Assembly: GCA_910588225.1 (NCBI GenBank)
Contig: CAJUQT010000073.1
Coordinates: forward strand, 1-13,324
Reading direction: 5' to 3'
From: an uncultured Acetatifactor sp.
GTDB taxonomy: Bacteria > Bacillota > Clostridia > Lachnospirales > Lachnospiraceae
Length of the DNA: 13,324 nucleotides
A program made the translations under genes and the position numbers. The notes under the pieces are model-generated. The model was not told the DNA's origin. It made no database searches and was given only the letters and a program-made list of their open reading frames with translations. The first letter of the stretch is position 1. Each line of letters starts with the position of its first letter. Shown here in pieces: positions 8,743 through 13,324 of the stretch.

Positions 8743-9930
8743 TTACAGATTCTCGACAGAAACTTTTCTCCCTGCTTCCAAAGGCGACATCCGAAACGAA
8801 ATGCAGGCTTTGGAATGTGAGTATGCCCTGCGGAACGCTTTCTCCAGCCGCTCTGTCACAAGCTGTGCATTTTCCTCTGTAGTCCCCGTCAGCATCAGAA
8901 TATACGAAGTCGCATCCAGCCTGGCCACCGGGTCTCCGGCCCTGAGGCCGTCCAGCAGGATTCGCTCCAGCCGCTTTGCATCTGTGGCAGGAATCACCTT
9001 GTTGCTCAGTCTGACTACCACCAGTGTGGAAACGCCTCCGACTCTGTCAATGTGGCGCCTCTCAAGCGCCACAATTTTCTGAAATATCCGAAAATTGCAG
9101 AAAAAGGCGCGGCCGTCGCTCTCTTCCTCCGCCACCAGCTTCAGTATATCTTCATTTCCCTGAATGCCTCTGCTCATGCCTATGGCCAGCGCGTAAATCT
9201 GTTCCACATGTTCTGACGGCGCAATCTGGAATTCCTCCCAGAGCTGGTCCCTGAACTGTTCATACTGCTCCGCCGCCCGTGCGGACTGGCCCAGAGAAAT
9301 CAGTGCCTGCATTCGGTGCGCCACGAAATCCTCCGCGGCAAAATCTATATTCTGTGCCTGTTCGCAGACCGCCACCATTTCCATCCAGCGCTCCTTTTTC
9401 TGAAGAAGAGGCAGCACCTCCCTGCAGGCATCCAGATACAGGGTCTGATAATACCGTCTCATGGGAATCGCCCAGTCGCTGTCATTCCCGGCCAGAAAAT
9501 CTCCCTTATATAAAGGAAGAACCTGGGAGAGCGTCTCCGCTCCTGCTTCTCCCTGTTGTCTCCTGGCTTTTATACAGGCCTGTTCAAACTGCTCTGAATC
9601 CAGTTCCAGCCGAAGCGCCGGGTCCCAGGCATAACATCCCTGTAATGTCACAATCATATTCTCCTGTTCGGGGAACATCTCTCTCAGATACTTCCGGACT
9701 TTGAAGAGCATACTTCTCAGCGCGTTAATGGGATCACTGCTGCGCTGAGACCAGAATCTGTCGATAAGCTCCTCCGCCGAAATATTCCTTGTATGATTCA
9801 CAATCAGATACTGGAGAAAAGACAGAGCCTTTCTGCCGGAGGCCGTATTCTGTTTCCACTTGCCGTTTTCTCCGTTTCCCCAGGAAAAGGAACCCAGCAA
9901 TCCAAACCTGATAATCCTGTTCTCATTCAT
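8743..9930 (-). CDS. BTAD-type (SARP/AfsR-like) transcriptional regulator with degenerate GGDEF-like C-terminus
   Basis: The 395-residue product is probably a cytoplasmic DNA-binding regulator. Residues 6-105 fit an OmpR/SARP-type winged helix (RKALSFLQYLIVN...SAEELIDRFW...NALRSMLFKVRKYL). Residues 110-250 fit the helical bacterial transcriptional activator domain (LPLYKGDFLAG...W...R...A...AEQYEQFRDQLWEEF). Residues 275-370 resemble a GGDEF fold (GLRAGDPVARL...YILML...A...V.ERLEKAFRRA), but the signature place reads DATSY, so cyclase activity is unlikely. I chose ATG at 9930: it sits 2 bases after the stop of the preceding gene, with GGGAGA 10-11 bases upstream. A GTG at 9948 would add six residues and overlap that gene, with a poorer site. 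As the second gene of the operon it is the natural candidate to control the downstream adhesin, which is inferred from position. Confidence 0.88.
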   Translation of the reverse strand: MNENRIIRFGLLGSFSWGNGENGKWKQNTASGRKALSFLQYLIVNHTRNISAEELIDRFWSQRSSDPINALRSMLFKVRKYLREMFPEQENMIVTLQGCYAWDPALRLELDSEQFEQACIKARRQQGEAGAETLSQVLPLYKGDFLAGNDSDWAIPMRRYYQTLYLDACREVLPLLQKKERWMEMVAVCEQAQNIDFAAEDFVAHRMQALISLGQSARAAEQYEQFRDQLWEEFQIAPSEHVEQIYALAIGMSRGIQGNEDILKLVAEEESDGRAFFCNFRIFQKIVALERRHIDRVGGVSTLVVVRLSNKVIPATDAKRLERILLDGLRAGDPVARLDATSYILMLTGTTEENAQLVTERLEKAFRRAYSHSKACISFRMSPLEAGRKVSVENL

Positions 9931-9932
9931 TT

Positions 9933-10769
9933 TTACCCATTCTCCCACCCCGTCGTCAGTTGTTCCTGCTCCAGCATTCTGTCATAAGCCTGTTCCAGCA
10001 GGATTGTGAGATTCGCTTTTATCCCCTCCTGGGTGGACAGATACATTTTCCACAGGCATCTGGGATTCGCCTTTTCCTCCGCCACTCTGGCATCCCGGCT
10101 GACCCTTTTAATGCTCTGCCCTACATTGGAGCGGTCCAGAGGTTTCCCCCCGGATGTAATAAAAATGGGCCCTTTCGTAATTCCTTCCCGCTTCATGTAT
10201 TCCAGCAGCTCTCCCCGCACCACCGCAGGCAGCCGCAGCACCCGGGTAGTCATACCATTCTGACATTCCGAATATATCACACCTTTCTGCACGGCTTCCG
10301 CCGTAAGCTGGGAAAGCTCCTGAATCCGCAGTCCGATACCGCCCAAAGCCTTAATCAGCAGATATGCTCTCTCCTGTCCCAGCTGTTTCGCTGCCGACAG
10401 CAGTCGAAGGTATTCTGCTCTGGTAAGCTCCGGCTGCACGTCCTCTCTTATATCGGAAAAAGTCTCTACCTGCCAGTCCCGGTGATTCAGATACTGCATC
10501 AGACTGTTCCAAACGGATACCCGCATGTTGACTGTCCGCGGCTTGAATCCCTGTCTCTCCAGCCACTGTTTCCACCATAAGCCGCCGGATGCGGTAAGCA
10601 GCCCGCCCTCAGGCAGGTTACCCTGCAGAAGCAACAATGCCCTGCGGTATTCCTGCAGAGATGCCTGGCTGAATCCTTTCCCTGCCAGATGTGTCAGAAA
10701 CTGCTCCAGCATTTCCGGTGTCAGCCTTTCTTCCGTTTTCTGTTCTGATTTCCATTCCGAGACAGGCAT
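9933..10769 (-). CDS. Tyrosine-recombinase-like protein lacking the catalytic residues
   Basis: The 278-residue product has a phage-integrase fold: a SAM-like N-terminal DNA-binding part (about 18-98, SLQEYRRALLLLQ...WKQWLERQGF...TVNMRVSVWNSLMQYL), then a catalytic-domain core with GGIGLRIQELSQL (143-155) holding the first catalytic arginine (R148), and PIFITSGGKPLDRSNV (201-216). Where active relatives have HNLRH, GHSS and the tyrosine, this one reads NPRCLWK...EQAYDRMLEQEQLTTGW, and no catalytic lysine motif is seen. It should bind DNA but not cut it. ATG 10769 has AAAGGAG six bases upstream. An in-frame ATG at 10847, inside the left inverted repeat, would give 304 residues and may be used when the segment is inverted. 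It is the first gene of the operon, 2 bases before the BTAD regulator. A role in controlling inversion or transcription is inferred. Confidence 0.85.
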   Translation of the reverse strand: MPVSEWKSEQKTEERLTPEMLEQFLTHLAGKGFSQASLQEYRRALLLLQGNLPEGGLLTASGGLWWKQWLERQGFKPRTVNMRVSVWNSLMQYLNHRDWQVETFSDIREDVQPELTRAEYLRLLSAAKQLGQERAYLLIKALGGIGLRIQELSQLTAEAVQKGVIYSECQNGMTTRVLRLPAVVRGELLEYMKREGITKGPIFITSGGKPLDRSNVGQSIKRVSRDARVAEEKANPRCLWKMYLSTQEGIKANLTILLEQAYDRMLEQEQLTTGWENG

Positions 10770-10830
10770 CCTTTTCTCCTTTCTCTCCAATATCCCCGCA
10801 GTAAATTGCTTTTTTAGAATTGCCCTTACA

Positions 10831-10851
10831 TGCCACAAATTCACCATTTTG
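10831..10851 (+). repeat. Left inverted repeat of the switch
   Basis: Starts TGCCACAAATTCACC and ends ATTTTG; every one of its 21 bases is complementary to the repeat at 11192-11212. The outer flank differs between the two ends. It lies 61 bases upstream of the operon's first ATG, so a transcript from the inverted promoter would cross it. On the minus strand it contains an ATG (10847-10845) in frame with the recombinase-like gene. Confidence 0.93.
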
Positions 10852-10955
10852 CAGGCAGAGGACCACCTTGCATATTTAGAAAAATGAAAAAACGTATATA
10901 TCATGATTTTTTTTCAGATTTCAGACTCCTCTGACTATGCATTTCCATAAAATAA

Positions 10956-10981
10956 AAAGATACAGCAAACGCTGTATCTTT
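10956..10981 (-). terminator. Leftward rho-independent terminator inside the invertible segment
   Basis: A perfect 11-bp stem (AAAGATACAGC / GCTGTATCTTT) with a 4-base loop is followed, on the minus strand, by TTTTTATTTTA. On the plus strand the stem is followed by only three T and then CC. It therefore works mainly leftward in this orientation, toward the silent operon, and would face right after inversion. Confidence 0.8.
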
Positions 10982-11000
10982 CCAAAAACAGAAAAAAATA

Positions 11001-11050
11001 TCACAAAAAAGAAACCTGGAAAATTACTTTTCCAGATTTCTTTTTTGTGA
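11001..11050. terminator. Large bidirectional terminator hairpin inside the invertible segment
   Basis: Two 23-base arms (11001-11023 and 11028-11050) pair around the loop TTAC with a single mismatch. On the minus-strand transcript that mismatch becomes a U-G wobble, so the stem is continuous. The core CTGGAAAA/TTTTCCAG is followed by a T run in both directions. It would insulate the operon from the recombinase gene in either orientation. Confidence 0.82.
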
Positions 11051-11115
11051 TGCAAATATTCCCCAAAATAAGTCTGAATCCGTCACTTTCCCAATTCTCT
11101 GCGCATAAAATAAAC

Positions 11116-11144
11116 TTGAAAATCCTATATCACCGTGCTATACT
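11116..11144 (+). promoter_or_regulatory. Strong sigma70-type promoter, currently pointing away from the operon
   Basis: The -35 box TTGAAA (11116-11121) and -10 box TATACT (11139-11144) are 17 bases apart, with an extended -10 TG (11136-11137). Transcription should start near 11151 and run right, through the right inverted repeat and into the recombinase gene on its antisense strand. It is the best promoter in the segment. Inversion would aim it at the operon. Confidence 0.8.
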
Positions 11145-11185
11145 ATAGCAAGAAACAGACAAATCAGGATTCCTCTTATTCTTAC

Positions 11186-11198
11186 AGGAAACAAAATG
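11186..11198 (+). promoter_or_regulatory. Shine-Dalgarno plus ATG straddling the edge of the right inverted repeat
   Basis: AGGA (11186-11189) lies inside the invertible segment, six bases before an ATG (11196-11198) that lies inside the repeat. At the left repeat the same ATG is now preceded by CTGCCTGCAAA, with no ribosome binding site. Inversion would move AGGA next to the left copy of the ATG, which is in frame with the recombinase-like gene. Confidence 0.6.
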
Positions 11199-11212
11199 GT
11201 GAATTTGTGGCA
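11192..11212 (-). repeat. Right inverted repeat of the switch
   Basis: Starts CAAAATGGTG and ends TTTGTGGCA; it is the exact reverse complement of 10831-10851. It ends 23 bases before the recombinase gene's stop codon. Together with its outer flank it also forms GTGAATT, 6 bases, AATTCAC (11199-11218), the layout expected of a tyrosine recombinase core site with two binding arms around a short spacer. Confidence 0.93.
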
Positions 11213-11243
11213 ATTCACATATTGTATCGTTATCTTTAACTGA
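11196..11243 (+). CDS. Possible 15-residue OFF-state peptide ORF
   Basis: Downstream of the rightward promoter, ATG 11196 with AGGA six bases upstream opens a 15-codon frame (MVNLWQFTYCIVIFN) ending at TGA 11241-11243. Its first five codons are in the inverted repeat. In the inverted state the same five codons would continue into the recombinase-like protein instead. It may simply be the by-product of the ON-state start site; nothing shows that the peptide has a function. Confidence 0.25.
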   Translation: MVNLWQFTYCIVIFN

Positions 11244-12234
11244 CCAGCCCAAGTTTCTCCATCTGACGGGCGTGGGTTTCTCCGGTAGAAATCAGATAAA
11301 TGCGCGTTGTCTCTATACTGCTGTGCCCAAGCACATCCGCAAGCTTTACGATATCCTTGCACATTTTGTAAAAAGTTCTGGCAAATAAATGTCTCAGGTT
11401 ATGGGGAAATACTTTAGTCGGATTCACGTTTGCCTCTGCGCACAGGCGCTTCATCTCCCCCCAGATTTGACGTCTGCATATACTTTTTCCATTTCTGGTC
11501 ACAAAAATCTCGCCCGATGTAATCTTTCGCTTTTTAGCATAGTTTCTGAGTTTTTTACATAATTTTCCCGGAATCAGAATCGTTCTGATCTTGCCTTTCA
11601 GGGAAATATCCGCCCGTTTCCGTCTGATGGCCTCCACAGTAATGTATTTCACTTCCGAGACTCTGATTCCGGTGGAGCATATGGTCTCCAGCAAAAGCAT
11701 CAGTCGGATATTTCCGTGCTTTTCCGCCATCAGCAGCAACCTTTCATATTCTGCTCTGCTCAGCTCTCTGTCCTGGTCCCGAAAAGTTCTCCGCTGTATT
11801 TTCAGGAATTTAACGCTGCACTCTTCCCAGCCCATGTAGCTGACGAATCCATTCATCGACGAGAGCATGGCATTGATTGTAACCGGGGCATACCCTGTCT
11901 TCACCAGATATGCCTTCCATCCGGATATCACTTCCTTGTCCACAGTCACACTGTCCGACCGGGCGGCATATACAGTCTGGCCGGCTTCTGACCCGGACTC
12001 TGCAGTCCGGCCGGCTTCTGCTTCCGCACCGACGGCCTGTTCTGTCATTTCCCGGTCATGTCCGCGTTCTCTGTCAGCAGGCCGTGCTTCCGTCTGTATC
12101 TGATTGCTTTTCGCCCATGCAGTAAAAGCCCGGATATCTCTCAGATACTTCTGTATGGTGCTTTCCGCATATTCCTCCTGTAACAGCTGTTTCCGGTAGC
12201 TCACAATCATTTCATGAAAGATCTGGTGTGTCAT
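11236..12234 (-). CDS. Tyrosine site-specific recombinase (XerC/D-like), catalytically complete
   Basis: The 332-residue product is a phage-integrase family recombinase that should cut and rejoin DNA at short core sites. The N-terminal SAM-like part covers residues 1-135. The catalytic domain carries R191 (STGIRVSEV), a lysine in KGK (213-215), H278 and R281 (PHNLRHLFAR), H304 (LGHSS) and the nucleophile Y313 (TTRIYL), the full expected set. Residues about 44-100 form an unusual charged and Ala/Gly/Glu-rich insertion inside the N-terminal domain. ATG 12234 is preferred over the longer frame from 12354 because AAGGAG lies nine bases upstream and the family fold begins here (IFHEMIVSYRKQLL). 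The gene ends 23 bases from the right inverted repeat, making it the likely inversion enzyme. In this orientation its 3' end is transcribed antisense by the switch promoter. Confidence 0.92.
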   Translation of the reverse strand: MTHQIFHEMIVSYRKQLLQEEYAESTIQKYLRDIRAFTAWAKSNQIQTEARPADRERGHDREMTEQAVGAEAEAGRTAESGSEAGQTVYAARSDSVTVDKEVISGWKAYLVKTGYAPVTINAMLSSMNGFVSYMGWEECSVKFLKIQRRTFRDQDRELSRAEYERLLLMAEKHGNIRLMLLLETICSTGIRVSEVKYITVEAIRRKRADISLKGKIRTILIPGKLCKKLRNYAKKRKITSGEIFVTRNGKSICRRQIWGEMKRLCAEANVNPTKVFPHNLRHLFARTFYKMCKDIVKLADVLGHSSIETTRIYLISTGETHARQMEKLGLVS

Positions 12235-12280
12235 GCTCCTGTTCTCCTTATCTGTAGTAAAAATCTGCAATTTCCTTCCT

Positions 12281-12309
12281 ATTATACTGTAAATTTCCCT
12301 GCACTCATA
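12281..12309 (-). promoter_or_regulatory. Candidate promoter of the recombinase gene
   Basis: A perfect -10 hexamer TATAAT (12286-12281) lies 46 bases upstream of the recombinase ATG. The matching -35 position reads TATGAG at 17 bases, a poor match, and there is no extended -10. The gene may thus be weakly expressed or need an activator. The rest of 12310-12470 shows no better site that I could find. Confidence 0.4.
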
Positions 12310-12472
12310 GCCGTTTCCTGTTATTTTACTCCCTTTTCGGAAAAGTGTTCCCACTGCTTATTAGCTTGAACTAACCTGTATATCCATACATTTCTTAATT
12401 TTTCACGCAATTTGAGCAACTGTATTTTGAATTTTGCTTACCGAATATTGGGAAAAATTGGTCTGGGAATTG

Positions 12473-12506
12473 AAAAAGGCTATCCGCTTAATCGGGCAGC
12501 CTTTTT
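12473..12506. terminator. Bidirectional rho-independent terminator
   Basis: A perfect 9-bp outer stem (AAAAAGGCT / AGCCTTTTT), with inner CCG/CGG pairing, ends in a T run on both strands. It lies 33 bases beyond the last codon of the small membrane protein unit and would end that leftward transcript. It separates that unit from the recombinase gene. Confidence 0.82.
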
Positions 12507-12539
12507 GCTCATACTTCAAAGTCTTATATTTTAAAATTT

Positions 12540-12732
12540 TTACTCTTTCTCTGCATACAATTTATAAAATGCGCAAACCATATTGATGATTAGGCCTATT
12601 CCCAATATAACTGCTTCTATTGTTATATTATCAGGATTCATATGACCATATATTTCAAGTCCTAATAAGACCACACAAAAAAATTGAATCATAAGTACTA
12701 CAATCTGAACCCAAAAGATAGCTTTTTTTCAT
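12540..12732 (-). pseudogene. Small two-helix membrane protein, frameshifted at an A7 run
   Basis: An ATG (12732-12730) overlaps the stop of the preceding gene as ATGA, the usual layout of coupled genes, but its frame ends after 25 codons. Skipping one A in the seven-A run directly after the ATG opens a 63-codon frame (MKKAIFWVQIVVLMIQFF...GLIINMVCAFYKLYAEKE) with two hydrophobic helices (about 4-25 and 37-54) and a charged tail, much like its upstream neighbour. This may be a true frameshift, a slippage-controlled gene, or a sequencing error in the homopolymer. The family is not recognised. Strictly, the downstream frame is intact from codon 3 to TAA at 12540-12542. Confidence 0.6.
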
Positions 12733-12929
12733 TTCTTCTCTCTTTCCAAGTCATTTTTTACCTTGTTATATGTTGTTATAAACAACACTGCAAAAAGCAT
12801 AGGAACTGCTGAATATCCTGCGCTAACCTGTCCTTTATTAAACAATACATATGTAGCTCCTACAAAAGTTAATATTGTGAAAACGATACTCAGCACAAAA
12901 AGAATTTTCTTTAATACTTTTTTATCCAT
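12729..12929 (-). CDS. Small two-helix membrane protein of unknown function
   Basis: The 66-residue product has a basic start (MDKKVLKK), two hydrophobic helices (about 8-30 and 40-54) and a charged C-terminus (NKVKNDLEREKK), so it is an integral membrane protein with both ends probably cytoplasmic. I do not recognise a family. AGGAGG lies 7 bases upstream of the ATG, and a good promoter (12960-12988) precedes it. Its TGA overlaps the ATG of the next small membrane gene (ATGA), showing a two-gene unit ended by the hairpin at 12473-12506. The two proteins share length and layout and may be paralogues or partners. The region is more AT-rich than the adhesin operon. Confidence 0.75.
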   Translation of the reverse strand: MDKKVLKKILFVLSIVFTILTFVGATYVLFNKGQVSAGYSAVPMLFAVLFITTYNKVKNDLEREKK

Positions 12930-12959
12930 ATTGTCCCTCCTCTAAAAATTATATTTCAA

Positions 12960-12988
12960 ATCATACTATATTTTACTGCATATTTCAA
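12960..12988 (-). promoter_or_regulatory. Sigma70-type promoter of the small membrane protein unit
   Basis: On the minus strand, TTGAAA (12988-12983) and TATGAT (12965-12960) are separated by exactly 17 bases. Transcription should begin near 12953, about 24 bases before the ATG at 12929, leaving a short leader that contains the AGGAGG site. Confidence 0.75.
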
Positions 12989-13194
12989 GGCATGGGAAAA
13001 TAGTTGGAATTGTTTCCGACTACTCCCTATTGGCTGACAGTTCTGTTTAAAAGAATCCCTTTGTATCTATCGGCAAAGGTCTGCCTGCTAAATCATCAGT
13101 GGTCACTGGAATCATCTTTGCCCGCATATGGCAATCAACATGACCTGTCACAATATGAAACAGCAACTCTGACATTTGGGTCTGACTTAGGTCT

Positions 13195-13324
13195 TTATTC
13201 TTTTGTAACCAAATGTGAGTAATGGGTTATTAAACCATAATTCTCGGAAAAGGTCTTTTTACAATCTTTGCATAGGCTTGTGTCCAGCCCTTTTCTTCTC
13301 TGGCTCTTTTGAGAGCCGCCCCGA
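13195..13324 (-). pseudogene. Possible remnant of a zinc-ribbon transposase
   Basis: Read leftward from the window edge, the frame ends LCKDCKKTFSENYG...LVTKE and a stop at 13195. C-K-D-C-x-K-T-F is typical of the N-terminal zinc ribbon of IS1595/IS1-like transposases. Just before it, the expected G-H-x-x-Y spacing is found only in another frame (KKRAGHKP), which suggests a frameshift near 13275. The piece is cut by the window end, so its full extent is unknown. The stretch 12989-13194 beyond it holds only a short open frame (13047-13175) that I do not recognise; it might be further decay of the same element. Confidence 0.35.

Larger units (their letters stand above)
10831..11212. other. Probable invertible promoter switch (phase-variation element)
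   Basis: A 340-bp segment (10852-11191) is bounded by perfect 21-bp inverted repeats. It lies between an intact tyrosine recombinase gene and an operon headed by a recombinase-like gene. Inside are a strong promoter pointing right, a leftward terminator and a bidirectional terminator; no leftward promoter of comparable quality was found. Flipping the segment would put the promoter at about 10899-10927 facing left, with a transcription start near 10892, roughly 120 bases before the ATG at 10769. The architecture matches known tyrosine-recombinase promoter switches such as Clostridioides difficile flg and cwpV. The copy given here appears to be in the OFF orientation. Inversion itself is inferred, not observed. 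Confidence 0.85.

Noticed and set aside
9931..9948. GTG start at 9948 for the BTAD regulator
   Set aside because: Poor ribosome binding site and overlap with the preceding gene. ATG 9930 sits 2 bases after that gene's stop with GGGAGA upstream.
10770..10904. N-terminal extension of the recombinase-like gene to an ATG at 10904
   Set aside because: It has no good ribosome binding site and crosses the inverted repeat. The part beyond the repeat is replaced on inversion, and the fold starts after 10769. Only the ATG at 10847 was kept as an alternative.
10852..10950. Leftward promoter for the operon in the current orientation
   Set aside because: AT-rich pieces such as TATATA and TAAATA occur on the minus strand, but none has a -35 box at 16-18 bases.
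12235..12354. 40-residue N-terminal extension of the active recombinase
   Set aside because: It contains the TATAAT-like element, lacks family similarity and a good ribosome binding site, whereas ATG 12234 has AAGGAG at proper spacing.
13004..13222. 72-codon plus-strand open frame
   Set aside because: No convincing ribosome binding site or family pattern, and it runs against a possible transposase remnant on the other strand.

Overview
The window looks like chromosomal DNA of a low-to-mid GC Firmicute, most likely a gut Lachnospiraceae/Clostridia member. The clues are strong AGGAGG-type ribosome binding sites, TTGAAA/TATAAT-type promoters, a giant Cna-B/SpaA-like secreted protein with Listeria-Bacteroides repeats and a DUF11 domain, and a BTAD-type regulator. 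All credible genes are on the minus strand, so transcription runs from high to low coordinates. Family assignments come from reading motifs; no search was run.

The centre of interest is a probable ON/OFF genetic switch. A 21-bp perfect inverted repeat (10831-10851 and 11192-11212) flanks a 340-bp segment. That segment holds one strong sigma70-type promoter (TTGAAA, 17 nt, TATACT with an extended -10), one leftward terminator and one large bidirectional terminator. Just beyond the right repeat (11236-12234) is a tyrosine recombinase with the full catalytic set, the obvious candidate to flip the segment. Just beyond the left repeat begins a four-gene operon of about 10.7 kb: a recombinase-like protein that has lost its active site (9933-10769), a BTAD transcriptional regulator (8743-9930), a 125-residue protein of unknown function (8298-8675) and a 2734-residue secreted adhesin-like protein (78-8282).

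As sequenced, the promoter points away from the operon and the terminators face any leftward read-through, so this copy appears to be in the OFF state. Inversion would place the promoter upstream of the operon. It would also join a Shine-Dalgarno sequence to an ATG located inside the inverted repeat, in frame with the recombinase-like gene. The inferred model is phase variation of a giant surface or secreted protein together with its own regulator.

The right part (12473-13324) is more AT-rich and looks unrelated. A bidirectional terminator follows a two-gene unit of small membrane proteins with its own good promoter; the second gene appears frameshifted at a run of seven A. The window ends in what may be the remains of a zinc-ribbon transposase. 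The 77 bases downstream of the giant gene show no clear terminator or gene.
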